Shown here: in pieces, positions 51,212 to 61,707 of the stretch | How the letters are laid out: every line of letters begins with the position of its first letter | How positions within the stretch are numbered: the stretch's first letter is position 1 | Origin: Planctomyces sp. SH-PL62 | GTDB taxonomy: Bacteria; Planctomycetota; Planctomycetia; Isosphaerales; Isosphaeraceae | DNA length: 64,000 nucleotides | Direction of reading: 5' to 3' | Assembly (NCBI RefSeq): GCF_001610895.1 | Contig: NZ_CP011273.1 | Location: 1,798,001 to 1,862,000 of the forward strand | Program-made: the position numbers and the translations under genes | Notes under the pieces: generated by a model | Databases searched by the model: none | The model's input: the letters and a program-made list of their open reading frames with translations, nothing else | What the model was told of the DNA's origin: nothing

Positions 51212-54200
51212 TCAACGGAACTCGCCGGCCGCCGCTCCCGGGGCCTGCTCGGGCGGGACGACCTGATAGCGGTTCTGGAGCCGCTCGATTTGCTTGAGGT
51301 TGTTGCTCCGATTCAGCATCCGCAGGTTGGCGTCGAGCGACTGGTTCGCGTCGCCAGCCTGGCCCGGCTTGGTTTCCGGCTGGGGCGGGACCTCGGCCGG
51401 GGCGTTCGGGGTCGGCGGGGTCCCGAGGTAGGTCGTCCCCCTGTGGAAGGCGTATTCCGTGGTCCCCTTGCGGACGACCACGGTGGCGGCCCCGTGCAGG
51501 CCTTCGGCTGAGTACACGCCGCGCAGGTCGGTTTCGCCGGACTGGAACTCCGGATCCGCCGCCCCCACGACCTTCACCTGCACGCGGCTCGCGGGCGCCT
51601 TCGAGGTCGCGTCGCGGACCACGACCCGGACGCGGCCGGGCGCCGCCTCCTCCAGCACGTCCACCTCCAGCGGCGAGACCAGGACGACGCCCGAGGCGTA
51701 GAGGTCGCCCCCTCGGATCATCACGAGGTACGCCCCGTGCTTGGTCAGCGGCAGGTCGATGACCTTCGTCTTGTCCTCATAGTCGTCGCCCGAACCGAGG
51801 GTCACGGACTGCTCGAACAGCGGCGTGATCCCCGCCAGGTCCACGCCCGCGATGGCGTCGAGGTTCCGCCGGGCGAGGTACAGCTGCATCAGGTCGACGG
51901 GGTGGACGGTGACGTCGACCTTGGCCATGTTGCGGTAGGTCAGCGTGATCCGCGGCGTCCCTGCGGCGGGGGTCGCGGCGGGCTCGACGGCGGGGCGGAC
52001 CACGGTGATCTCGTCGACGCGAAGGCTCTTGCGCGTGTAGTACGCGACGGCGTCCGCGGCGTCGGTGAAGCGGTCGGTGGCCTGACGGTAGTATTCCAGG
52101 GCCCGCGCGGGCATGCGCCGGGCGTCGAAGATCTGGCCGAGGATGTAGATCGCCTGCCACTTGTTGGGGCTGGGCGATTCGACGCCCGAGGCGTCCTTGT
52201 AGGTCGCCTTGGCGATGGCCTCGGCGAGCGTCACCGCCTCGTCGTACCGGCCGAGGTGGAAGTCGGCGAGCGCCTGGCTGTACTGGAAGCCGTCCAGGAA
52301 CGGGCTCTTGGGATACATCGCCGCGTAGCGGGCCGCCGCCTTCACGACGCCGGCGTGGTCGTCCAGCTCCAGGAGCGTCCCCAGGAGGGCGAGGCTGGCC
52401 TCGTCGGCCGTCGGGTTGGTCGGCGATTGCGCCAGGAACGTCTGGATCATCCGGGCCGCATGGAGCAGCAGGCCCGACCGCGTGACGCCCGCCGCGGCGA
52501 GCTTCCGGCGCAGGACGGGGTCGTCGACCGCCCGGGTCGCGGCGTCGGCCACGACCTGGGAGAGGCCGAAGAAATCGGTCTCGATCGAGGGCGTGTTGGG
52601 ATACCTCCGCCAGAGGTCGATGAGGTACGCCGACGCTTCCAGCGGCTCCCCGCGCTGGCGGAGCAGCTCGCCGACGCGGGCGTCCTCGACGTAGCCCGCC
52701 TCGATCAGCCCCCGCCACACGATCATGGCTCGCTCGGGCTCGTCGATGTCGCGATACGCCCGTCCGATCACCTGCAACTGGTCGAACGACAGGATCAGCT
52801 CCGGCGAGCGCTCCTTGACCACCTCGAAGTACCGCACGATCTTGCGGGCGTCGTAATGGGCGACGGTGATCAGCAGCAACATCCGCGAGACGTCCTTCGC
52901 CACGTCGTCGCGGAGCGTCCAGTCGTTGATCAGGGCTTCGAGCGGCGGCCCGGCGTCGGCGAGCTTGCCGGCGTCGAAGAGGATCTTGCCGCGGGCGTGA
53001 AGCTCGTCGGGCGTGGCCCGGATCTTGTCGGGGTTGGGCTCTCCCGGCGAGAGGACGCCGAACTCGCCCGGCTCGCCGACGTGGAACCGCCCCGGCTCGT
53101 CGGCGCTGCGGACGCTCGCCGGGAGCGTGCGGTACTGGCCCGGAAGCCAGCCGTAGACGTCGTACTGGATGCCGCCGGGATTGCGGTCGGGAGGGAAGTA
53201 GAACGTGAGGACGCCGTCGGCCAGGGTGAACGAGGCCGCCGAGGAGACCACCGAGCCCTCGATGAGCGTGGTCCCGGCGGGGAGGCGTTCCTCGACGATC
53301 AGGAAGTCGCGCTCCCACTCCGGAGTGTCGCCCGGGATGTTGCGCCAGACGGTCAGGCCCACGCGGGCCTTGCCGCCGAGGGTCGTCCGGGTGGCGACGT
53401 TCTCGAACGTCGATGGATTGACGGCGACGCCGAAGCCCGTGGGAAGCGCCTTCCCGTCCAGCTCCGGCGGGGCCGGCCAGTAGACCCGACGCTCGATCCA
53501 GGCCGGACGGCCGTCTCGCGCCTGGTCGGGGCCGAACTCGCGGGTGAAGCCGGTCAGGGAGACGGCGTAGTGGAAGGTCCCCTGGCCTTCGATCGCGAAC
53601 CCGACGCGGTTGGCGTCGTTGGCGTTGACCGCGTCGGCCGGGACGGCGATCTCGGTCGGCTCGACCGCGCCGGCGACGTCGATCTCGGAGACCTTGCGGT
53701 CGTTGACGGTGATCGTCAGCTTGTAGCGGTCGCCGCTCTCCGGCGTCTTGCCGTGGAAGGCGGCGAGCGCGGCGACGGCCGGTCCCTTGGCCTTGCGGGG
53801 ATTCCAGCCTAGGCCGAAACGGTGGGCCTCCAGCCAGTCGATCCCCTGGGCCAGCTCGGCCGCCTGGGGCCGCGTGCGGGCGTAGGCCAGGCAGACGAGG
53901 GCCGTGGTCTCGGGCGTCGAGCGTAGGCCGGCGGACTGTCCCGAGCCCTCCCACGAGAGCCGGGGCCGACGGCCCGGGGCGGGCGTCTCGACCTTCGCGC
54001 GGGGCCCGAGGATCGCCAGGGCCTCGGCGGCCAGCTCCGGCCGCCCCAGGTTCGCGAAGGTCAGGGCCAGATACGCCAGCGCGCCGTTGGAGAGATTCTG
54101 ACGCTCGCGATTGAGGCTGTTGGCGGCCTCGAAACCGGCGAGCTTGCGGACGCTGAGCGCGTGCAGGATCGCCGCGCGGGCGTCGCGGTCGCGGGGGTCG

Positions 54201-57200
54201 GTCCCGGTGATCGCCGAGTTGAGCCAGGCCCCGGCCCGGTCGCGGACGCCGGGATCGGGCAGGAGGCCAAGCTCCTCCGCCGAGGCCAGGGCCCAGAAGA
54301 CCGAGGCCGAGGTGAAGCGATCGCTGCCGGAGACCTGCTTGTTGTTCTCGGGCCGGTCGGGCGCCGCGGCCATCCATCCCCAGCCGCCGTCCTCGCGCTG
54401 GGAGGCCGTCAACTGGGAGACGAGCCCCTGGATGCGATCGACTAGCCGGCGGGCTTCGCCCGAGTCGCCCGGCCGGGACTTGCGGAGATACTGGAGCGCC
54501 GAAGTCGCCGCCAGCAGGTCCGCGGCGCGGTCGGCGGTGGTGTCGGGCGGGAAGCACCTCCAATCGACCGAGGGCGAGGCGTCCAGCGGCCGGACGCCCT
54601 CCCCAAGCGCCAGCGCGACGATCATCCGATCCAGGCTCGGCGAGACGACGATCCGCATCGCCGGATTCTCATAAGAGCGGCCTTGCGGCAGGCCGACGAA
54701 CACCGTCTCGCCGTCGCCGCTCGACCCGGAGGCCGACGCGAACGCCTGCACGCCCCAGGGCCGAACGGGGATCTCGGCCGCGACCTCGTCGGAACGCTCG
54801 CCGAGCGTCGCCGAGAGCGTCAGCCGGATCGGCCCTTCGCCCACCTCGATCGGGTCGAAGAACACCTCCTCGACGCCGTCCCCCTCGACCTCGATCGTCT
54901 TCGGGAAGACCTCCGACCGGCCCCCCGCCGCCACGGCCAGCTTGAGCGTCGCGGCCCCGGCCGCGCCCAGGTGGTGGACGCTCGCGACGAAACGGGGTCG
55001 GTCCCCCTGCGTCAGCGCGGGGGGGACTTTCAGGTCCACGAAGAAGTCCTTGCGGACCTGGACGGTGGAGGTGGCCTCGCCGACCAGCGTGTCGGAGCCG
55101 GTGACGCCCCGGGCCGTGATCCGGTACTCCGAGAGCGACGAGGGGGCCGGGAACGTCACCCGCGCCTTGCCGTCCGCCCCGGTCACGACGGCGGGGTTCC
55201 AGTAGGCCGTTTCGACGGTCCGCTCGCGAGGGGGCGCGGCGTCCCGGCCGTCGCGGAAACCGAGAGCGACGTCGCCGAGCTCCTTCTTGTCGGCGGCCAA
55301 ACCAGTCGAGAAGAAGCTGCTCGGTTCCCCCAGGGCCTCGGTCTCGAGGCCCGGCATCCCGGCGGCGTCGAACGCGGCGCCGGCTTTCCTCCTGAGCTGG
55401 TCCTGGCCGGCGCGTCCCATCATCATCCCGCCCATCCCAGCCATACCGCCGCCCATCATCCCGGCCCCGTCCGCGACCTGCCCTCGGGCGGGCCGCGACG
55501 CCGGGGCCGCGGCGGGCGGGGCGATCTCCGCGAGCCGGCTCCGCATGTCGACCTGGCTCGCCGCGTTGGCGAGCGTCGCGGCGGCGCGCTCGGCCTCGTC
55601 GACGATCGCCCGCGCGACCGGCGTGGTGGCCGGGGCGTAGCGGAAGGTGTTGGTGGAGGAGACCGCAAAGGCCCCCACGCGGGTCTGGTCGTAGAAGAAC
55701 CCGCCGATCGGGCGGGCGTCGGCGAACCGACGCAGGAGCGCCTGATCGACGACCGCCAGCGAAAGCTCGGCGGCGACGGGGCGGCCGAGCTGGTCGACCG
55801 TCGTGACCTCCACCTCGACGGGCTCGCCGGGGCCGACCTGGGGCTTCGTCGCCGCGACGGTCACGCGGAGGTCGCGCTCGACCGCCACGTCGAGCCGGGC
55901 CTGGTCGAGCTTGTCGCGCCACATCCGGGTCGCGGTGAGCGTGAAGTTCGGGAACTGTGGCCCGTCCACGTCCCAGGCCACGGCGTTGTCGCCGTCGGCC
56001 AGGGTCACGATCCGATAAGTAAGGATGCGGTCGGCGTCCCAGGTCAGCAGGGCCGTCCCGGCGCGGCCGCGACTGTGCAGGTTCAGCCTGGCGGGCTCGC
56101 CGACCTTGAAACGGGTCCGGTCGGCGATCAGCCGCAACGTCGTCTCGTCGTCCTTGCCGGAGATGAAGACCCCCCGGTCGGCGACGATCGCATTGCCGAA
56201 TCGGTCGGTCCCCGCGACTCGGACGAGGAACCGGCCCCCGCTCTCGTCATCGGCCCGGAAGGCGACGACGCCGCGCCCCGCCGCGTCGGTCGAGACCGGC
56301 TTCCGCTCGACCTCGCGCTCCACGGTGCGCCCGTGGTCGTCGACGATCTTCACGAGCGCCGCCGACAACTCCTGCGCGAGGGGCGAGCCCTGCGCGTCGG
56401 ATGTCCCGACCTTCACGTCGAACGTCTCGCCGCTGAGGAAGACGTCGCGGGTCGTCTCGACCTGGATCGCGAACCCCTTGACCGCCAGCGCCACCGCCGC
56501 GACGGCCCGGACGCCGTCCTGCGGCAGGGTCGCGACCAGCGGCAGGCGCTGCTCCTCGGCGTAGCCCTCGGTCGGGAAGCTGACGTGGAACTTGCCCTCG
56601 GCGTCGGTCGCGCCTCGGATCGTCCGGCCGTCCGGCAGGGCGACCTCGACGGGCCGGGCGGACGCCGGGGCCCCGTAGTGGAACCGGGCGAGCACGTCGG
56701 CCTCGATCGTCTCGCCGCGATAGTAGACGGTCCGGGGGAGGTCGAAGCTCAAACCGATCGGCTGGAGTTGATACGACTGGACCTCGAACGAGCCGCTGAA
56801 CTCGCTCTTGCCCGGCTGGAAGACGCGGACCTGATACGTCCCGACCGGGGCCGCCGAGTCGATCGCCACCGACTGGTGGAACGTGCCGAACTCGGAGAGG
56901 GTCACGTCGCGCGAGACGAGCCGGCGGCCGGCGGCGTCGACGGCCTCGAAGCGATAGACCGCGCCGGGGAGGTTGGCGTACTGGCCGTCCCTGGTCTCGC
57001 GGACCACGCCTCGGATTTCGGCCGTCTGTCCCGGCCGGTACGCCGTCCGGTCCGTGTAGATGTAGGCGCGCGGGGCGAGCCCCTGCGACACGCCCTCCTG
57101 GACGCCCAGGTTGGAGCCGGCGACGTGCGGGCCGTCCACGACGAGATAGGTGAGCCTCCGGCCCCCTTCGCGCGGGGGGGACCAGTCGTGGAGCAGGACG

Positions 57201-59329
57201 CCGTCGGCGCCGGTCGCGGCTTCCAGGACGACCTGCCCGGCGTCGGCGACGAGCACCCGAGCGTTGGGCCGCCCCTTGCCGGTCTTCATATCCTGGGCGA
57301 AGACGAGGACCTGGTCGCGGGAGGTCTTCACGATCGCGTCGAGGTCGCTCGCGACGACCAGAGTGGTCGCCTGGAGCGTCTTCTGGTCCGTCACCTTGAC
57401 CACGTAGACGCCCGGCGACTCCAGCTTCTTGAGGGCGTAGTCGACCTCGACCGGCTTGAGGCGGGCGTAGCCGGGGACGTCCTCGGTCCACTCGGCGTCG
57501 GGGGCGACGAGGCCGATGTCGAGCGCCTCGACGTTCTCGAATCCGTGCTTCTTGCGGAAATAGGACTCGGCGTTGAGCTTGTACGCGGTGAAGGTCAGCC
57601 GCTCCAGGTTCCGCGTCGCGACCTTCAGGAACGGGGCCTCGCCGCTCCGAAAGGCGCGGGGCGTGACGACCGTCAGCGCCTTGGTCTCCATCACGGCGAT
57701 CCGCTGGGCCGCCTGGGCCGCCCAGGGCTGGATCTGGATCTTCTTGTAGGCTTCGACCGCCTCGGCGAGCGTCCCCTTCTCAACCTCCAGGATCGTCCCG
57801 GTCAGGAACTGGGCGTGGGCCGCCGGCTCGACGCCGGGGAACTTCCCCAGGAGCGTCGACCAGGCGGCGATCGCCTGGTCGAACTGCTTCTCCGGCAGGT
57901 GGCTCCGGCCGATCTGGAACAGGATCTCCGGGACGCGGGCGTCGAGCGGATTCTGGGCGACGAACTCGGCCCAGAGGGCTCGGGCCTCGGCGTGGCGGCC
58001 GAGCCGGATCTCGTCGTCGGCCTTGCGGAGCCTCGCCTCCAGGATCGAACGCTGGGCGTCGGCGCTCTGGGGGCCGTTGGGGAACTTCGCCAGGTAGCCC
58101 TCCCAAGCGGCGACGGCCTCGTCGAACTTCCCCTGGCCCAGCAGGATCTCGCCGGAGAGGAACGTGGCGGTCATCGAGAGCTCGGCCAGGTCCTTGCGGG
58201 CCTCGTCCGACTCCGCCTTGAAGCCATCGCCCGCGAGGAAGCGGCCGAACGCGGCGAGGGCGGCGTCGCTCTTGCCCCGGGCGTGTTGCGAGGCGCCGAC
58301 GTCGAAGGCGGCGCGGACGGCCCGGGGATGGGCGGGGAACGCGGCGAGGAACCGCTGCAAGGCGGCGACCCCCAGGGTCAGGCTGGGGTCGTCGGTCGGC
58401 GCCGGCACGCCGTAGGTCGCCGGGATCTGCGCCAGGGCCAGCGCCCGGGAATCCTCGTCCGCCGGGGTCCGCTCCTCGGGCTTCATCCGTTCGACGTCGC
58501 GCGCCAGGTCGGTCCAGGCGAGGCGGGCCTCGAGCATGCGGCCGGCGTCGCGGAGCGATTCGCCGAGGGCGAGACGGACGGCCGAACGGCCGGGGACGCC
58601 GGGATAGTCCCTGAGACGAGACTCGAGTTCCTGGACCGCCCGGGCGTGGTCGCCCATCAATCGGCTGGCGTGGGCGATCTCGACGGTCAGGTCGGCGCGG
58701 GCCGCAGCCCCCTTGGCCAGCAGCCTCGCCTGGATCAGCAACTCGCGCGCGCCCTGGGGGTCGGGGGGCGTCACCGGGTCGTCGGGCTTGAGCAGGCCCC
58801 GCGCGAACGACTTGTAGACGTCGGCCAGGCGGTCCTTCCGCTCGTCGGCGAGCAGGGGGAGGGCCGTGGCCCTCGCCAGCTCCTCGGCGCGGGCGGGGTC
58901 GCCGGCCGCCAATTCCAGGGTCGCCAGCTCGTATCGAATCTTGGGGATCCAGACGCTCTGGGGATGCGCCGTCATCGCCTTGCGGAGCGTCTCCCGCCCG
59001 GGGTCGCGGCGACCTTCCAGGCGGTCGGCCACGGCGGACAGGAATTCGAGGTAGGCCTGCTCGTCGTCGCCGGTCGCCTTCTCGCGAAGCCCCGCGAGCG
59101 CCGCGCGGGCCTCGGCGAACTTCTTCTCCTGTAGGGCCGCGACGATCTCGCCGGGGAGGGCGGGCGCCGGGGCGGGCGGGCTCCCCTTGGCCTCGTCTCC
59201 GGTCGGGGCGACGGCGGGGGCGTCCGGAGCCGCGTCGTCGACCGTCGCCGACTCCCCGACGATCCCCGTCGCCGCGAACATGAACAGGACGAGTTGCAGA
59301 CGACGTGGCTTCACGAGATCGGTCTCCAT
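51212..59329 (-). CDS. Giant alpha-2-macroglobulin-like exported TPR protein
   Basis: A 2,705-residue envelope protein. ATG 59329 opens a signal peptide (KPRRLQLVLFMFAATGIVG). Residues about 60-570 are TPR repeats; about 640-1330 contain MG/macroglobulin beta-domains (YIYTDRTAYRPGQTAEIRG; YQLQPIGLSFDLPRTVYYRGE); a low-complexity Met/Gly patch lies near 1288-1306; then A2M and a terpenoid-cyclase-like helical domain (QREDGGWGWMAAAPDRPENN); more TPRs and a carboxypeptidase-regulatory-like end. In protease-trapping macroglobulins the helical domain begins with a C-x-E-Q thioester; here Cys1592 sits in WRCFPPD, so the thioester is absent. A structural or thioester-free defence role is inferred. 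No penicillin-binding partner lies next to it, unlike in E. coli. Confidence 0.88.
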   Translation of the reverse strand: METDLVKPRRLQLVLFMFAATGIVGESATVDDAAPDAPAVAPTGDEAKGSPPAPAPALPGEIVAALQEKKFAEARAALAGLREKATGDDEQAYLEFLSAVADRLEGRRDPGRETLRKAMTAHPQSVWIPKIRYELATLELAAGDPARAEELARATALPLLADERKDRLADVYKSFARGLLKPDDPVTPPDPQGARELLIQARLLAKGAAARADLTVEIAHASRLMGDHARAVQELESRLRDYPGVPGRSAVRLALGESLRDAGRMLEARLAWTDLARDVERMKPEERTPADEDSRALALAQIPATYGVPAPTDDPSLTLGVAALQRFLAAFPAHPRAVRAAFDVGASQHARGKSDAALAAFGRFLAGDGFKAESDEARKDLAELSMTATFLSGEILLGQGKFDEAVAAWEGYLAKFPNGPQSADAQRSILEARLRKADDEIRLGRHAEARALWAEFVAQNPLDARVPEILFQIGRSHLPEKQFDQAIAAWSTLLGKFPGVEPAAHAQFLTGTILEVEKGTLAEAVEAYKKIQIQPWAAQAAQRIAVMETKALTVVTPRAFRSGEAPFLKVATRNLERLTFTAYKLNAESYFRKKHGFENVEALDIGLVAPDAEWTEDVPGYARLKPVEVDYALKKLESPGVYVVKVTDQKTLQATTLVVASDLDAIVKTSRDQVLVFAQDMKTGKGRPNARVLVADAGQVVLEAATGADGVLLHDWSPPREGGRRLTYLVVDGPHVAGSNLGVQEGVSQGLAPRAYIYTDRTAYRPGQTAEIRGVVRETRDGQYANLPGAVYRFEAVDAAGRRLVSRDVTLSEFGTFHQSVAIDSAAPVGTYQVRVFQPGKSEFSGSFEVQSYQLQPIGLSFDLPRTVYYRGETIEADVLARFHYGAPASARPVEVALPDGRTIRGATDAEGKFHVSFPTEGYAEEQRLPLVATLPQDGVRAVAAVALAVKGFAIQVETTRDVFLSGETFDVKVGTSDAQGSPLAQELSAALVKIVDDHGRTVEREVERKPVSTDAAGRGVVAFRADDESGGRFLVRVAGTDRFGNAIVADRGVFISGKDDETTLRLIADRTRFKVGEPARLNLHSRGRAGTALLTWDADRILTYRIVTLADGDNAVAWDVDGPQFPNFTLTATRMWRDKLDQARLDVAVERDLRVTVAATKPQVGPGEPVEVEVTTVDQLGRPVAAELSLAVVDQALLRRFADARPIGGFFYDQTRVGAFAVSSTNTFRYAPATTPVARAIVDEAERAAATLANAASQVDMRSRLAEIAPPAAAPASRPARGQVADGAGMMGGGMAGMGGMMMGRAGQDQLRRKAGAAFDAAGMPGLETEALGEPSSFFSTGLAADKKELGDVALGFRDGRDAAPPRERTVETAYWNPAVVTGADGKARVTFPAPSSLSEYRITARGVTGSDTLVGEATSTVQVRKDFFVDLKVPPALTQGDRPRFVASVHHLGAAGAATLKLAVAAGGRSEVFPKTIEVEGDGVEEVFFDPIEVGEGPIRLTLSATLGERSDEVAAEIPVRPWGVQAFASASGSSGDGETVFVGLPQGRSYENPAMRIVVSPSLDRMIVALALGEGVRPLDASPSVDWRCFPPDTTADRAADLLAATSALQYLRKSRPGDSGEARRLVDRIQGLVSQLTASQREDGGWGWMAAAPDRPENNKQVSGSDRFTSASVFWALASAEELGLLPDPGVRDRAGAWLNSAITGTDPRDRDARAAILHALSVRKLAGFEAANSLNRERQNLSNGALAYLALTFANLGRPELAAEALAILGPRAKVETPAPGRRPRLSWEGSGQSAGLRSTPETTALVCLAYARTRPQAAELAQGIDWLEAHRFGLGWNPRKAKGPAVAALAAFHGKTPESGDRYKLTITVNDRKVSEIDVAGAVEPTEIAVPADAVNANDANRVGFAIEGQGTFHYAVSLTGFTREFGPDQARDGRPAWIERRVYWPAPPELDGKALPTGFGVAVNPSTFENVATRTTLGGKARVGLTVWRNIPGDTPEWERDFLIVEERLPAGTTLIEGSVVSSAASFTLADGVLTFYFPPDRNPGGIQYDVYGWLPGQYRTLPASVRSADEPGRFHVGEPGEFGVLSPGEPNPDKIRATPDELHARGKILFDAGKLADAGPPLEALINDWTLRDDVAKDVSRMLLLITVAHYDARKIVRYFEVVKERSPELILSFDQLQVIGRAYRDIDEPERAMIVWRGLIEAGYVEDARVGELLRQRGEPLEASAYLIDLWRRYPNTPSIETDFFGLSQVVADAATRAVDDPVLRRKLAAAGVTRSGLLLHAARMIQTFLAQSPTNPTADEASLALLGTLLELDDHAGVVKAAARYAAMYPKSPFLDGFQYSQALADFHLGRYDEAVTLAEAIAKATYKDASGVESPSPNKWQAIYILGQIFDARRMPARALEYYRQATDRFTDAADAVAYYTRKSLRVDEITVVRPAVEPAATPAAGTPRITLTYRNMAKVDVTVHPVDLMQLYLARRNLDAIAGVDLAGITPLFEQSVTLGSGDDYEDKTKVIDLPLTKHGAYLVMIRGGDLYASGVVLVSPLEVDVLEEAAPGRVRVVVRDATSKAPASRVQVKVVGAADPEFQSGETDLRGVYSAEGLHGAATVVVRKGTTEYAFHRGTTYLGTPPTPNAPAEVPPQPETKPGQAGDANQSLDANLRMLNRSNNLKQIERLQNRYQVVPPEQAPGAAAGEFR

Positions 59330-59767
59330 CAAGCAGAGGCGGAGAGGGACGGGGCGCACCCGAGGAGGACGCATCCACTCAATCCCGAAAACCGTCGAAA
59401 GCGGCCTGCACGACATGCCATGAGATGCCCGGAACGGGCCCCTGGTTCCGTGGAACCAGCCCTTTCCCTTGATCTCCGCGCGACGAGGGGGCCGGTGGGT
59501 TCTACGTGCGGGAATCGACTCTCTTAGCCTTCCGATCCAGATCCGCCGTCGAAATGGGCCCGCTGGAAAAATTCCGGTAGAGACCTGTCGCCGGACGACG
59601 CCGGATTACGAGGTTATTCCATAAGCCGAGATATTTCACAGCAACGCGAATCATCCCGCACGATTTTTTCGGCCCGAATTACGCAACTTCGCTCGACAGC
59701 CGGGAAGGATTCCTTAGAATTTCGTCGCCAGCCCCGCTTCGCGACGAACCTACGCTGACGGAGACCG
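59330..59767. other. Divergent spacer with a perfect palindrome
   Basis: No gene is seen in these 438 bases. CTGGTTCCGTGGAACCAG (59442-59459) is an 8-bp stem with a 2-base centre and may be an operator. The stretch 59620-59680 is clearly AT-richer than its surroundings. A promoter for the plus-strand gene lies at 59693-59720; none is clear for the minus-strand gene. Confidence 0.45.
59693..59720 (+). promoter_or_regulatory. Promoter of the LEPR-motif gene
   Basis: TCGACA (59693-59698), a 16-base spacer and TAGAAT (59715-59720). Five of six bases match in each box. The ATG is 48 bases downstream. Confidence 0.55.
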
Positions 59768-61671
59768 ATGGTGGCGACAGCCGTGCATGGATTTTGGCGA
59801 CGATTGCATGAGGCAAGACGCCGATCGCCCCATCGTCGCCGATCGTCGCACGGCTCTCCGGCGCGCCTAGGTCGTCTGGAGGTCCTGGAGCCCCGGATGC
59901 TCCTGAGTGGGGACGTGGGCTCGCTCTGGCCTTCCTCGGAAGTCTCTCCCGCAGACCGACCAGGCGTGCTGGAGATCGGCCGCGGCCCCTTCGTCGGCCC
60001 GGTGGCTCCGTTCATCCTCGGCTATCAAGGCGGGGGCTGGAATGGGGAAGGACCGTCCCCCAGGTCCGTGGCCTCCTCCACGTTCGCCCCCAACGCGGGC
60101 GATCCCCTTGAATTCGAATCGCTGTTTCCGGACGGGGCCGACGCGATCTTTCCGCAGGCCCCTCGGATCACGACGCCTCAGCCCGTCCGCGTCGGGCCGT
60201 TGATTTCGTCCCAGATCTTGCTGGAGGACGAGGCCGGCAATACGCGATCGTCGCTCGACCCGGCGTTCTACCTCCCCAACCTGGAACTGGAGACGGGTCC
60301 GGGGGGGGATGTCGGCGGGGAGGGGATGGACCCGGATCAATTCGAGCCCTTCCTGGCGTTCGAGCCCCCATCGGGACCGCCGCCGCCCCAACAGCTGGCC
60401 GCAACTCCGAAGATCCCCTGGAAGGCGAATATTACGTTCAACGGCACCCTGGAACCGGGCGAGGGGTCCAGCTTCTTCAGGATCCCCGTCGGTCCGGTGA
60501 CGAACATGCTGAAGGTGGACGTGCGACCTGGGCGCGACGGCGACCCGGTCGGCGTGAAGGTCGATCAGATCTTCCTGCTCGGGCCTCGTGGGGACGTCCT
60601 CGCCGAGATCGGCGACGTCGCCTTCATGACCAGCGACAGCCGCCAGACGCTTTTCGTGTCCCTCCACGGCGTGCCGAACGGCGGCGAACTGCTCGTTCGC
60701 GTCGTGCCGTTCTACAACGCCCCCGCGTCGACCGAACCGGACCCAGAACTCCCCTCATCCCCGATCGACGCGCCGGACGATCCCTCCTGGTCCCCCGCCA
60801 CCTACGAGCTGAATGTTCAGCGTAGCGACGCCAGCCCCAAGCCCTCGCCCGCATCGAGCGTGACCCTCGCGACGTACGCAACGTCGAACGGCGCCCCCTC
60901 CGTCATCTATCTGCCGTCCGCGACCCCCGACAAGATCCAGGCCCCGAGGACCGCGGAGTCCTCCGCGAGTTCGGAGGCGGGGGCCGCGACGAGCGGCGTC
61001 GTCGGCGACGTCGATCGGTCCTCGAAAATCGACCGCGACGACGCAGGGATCCCCCAGGAAGCGGCCCCTTCGGTCTTCCTGGGGCCTCTGGTCTCGCGGA
61101 CCTCCGCGCCTCTCGGTCCGGGGCTGGCCACCTCGACCGACGACCCGACCCCCGCCACCTCCCGAGCCGCCTCTTCCGGTCCGGACGCCCAGAATGCGTT
61201 CGGGTTCAGCCTCGATCCGGAGCTGCTCCTCAGCATCCGATCGGGCCGCGGCCGAAGCGAACCAGGAAAGCTCGCCGACGCCGGCCCCGGCGATGAGCCG
61301 GGCGCAGTGACCGCGACCGTTCGGGGCGCGGGGGGGCGCCGATCCTCGTCGGCACCCTCCACGCGAAGGAGGACCGCAGCGACGCCGAGGCGATGGTGGA
61401 GAGCCTGGAACGCCAGCTTGAGGCGGCCGACCTCCTCGCCGACGACCTCACCGCGCCCTCCCTTCTCGACGCCGACGCGCAGGGCGAGGAGCTCGCCCGC
61501 GCAGGGCTCGCCACCCGGGCCTTCGGGTTCCTCATCGGGCTCGGCCTGGCCACCGGACCGCTCTATCCCGACCTCATCGCGTTCGCCCGGAAGAAACTCT
61601 TCCGCAAGTCCCGCCCCTCCCGACGTCGCGCGTCGGCCGGCAAGTTCCCCGCTTACCCCAAGAGCCTCTGA
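59768..61671 (+). CDS. Secreted protein with LEPR N-terminal motif, frame broken at a G7 tract
   Basis: A large secreted protein of about 635 residues if repaired. Basic N-terminus, then LGRLEVLEPRMLLSGDV (about residue 33), the L-E-x-R-x-L-L-S motif of planctomycete exported proteins. The middle (residues about 220-350) has a beta domain like those of pre-peptidase or T9SS-like modules (WKANITFNGTLEPGEGSSFFRIPVG; MLKVDVRPGRDG; DQIFLLGPRGDVL). The original frame runs on past 61330 with an unnatural Arg/Ser composition to 61840. One extra G in the tract 61330-61336 joins it to an intact frame (GGAPILVGTLHAKEDRSD, then VESLERQLEAADLL and a helix AFGFLIGLGLATG) ending at 61671, 37 bases from the convergent gene. 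That end is used. Confidence 0.72.
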
Positions 61672-61707
61672 TCGGAGGCGGAAGCCCGAGCCGGCGCCCC
61701 TTCAACG

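Noticed and set aside
51737-59134. Very long plus-strand frames opposite the macroglobulin gene
   Set aside because: They are mirror frames of a high-GC gene; they show Asp/Arg/Gly/Val skew and no domain.
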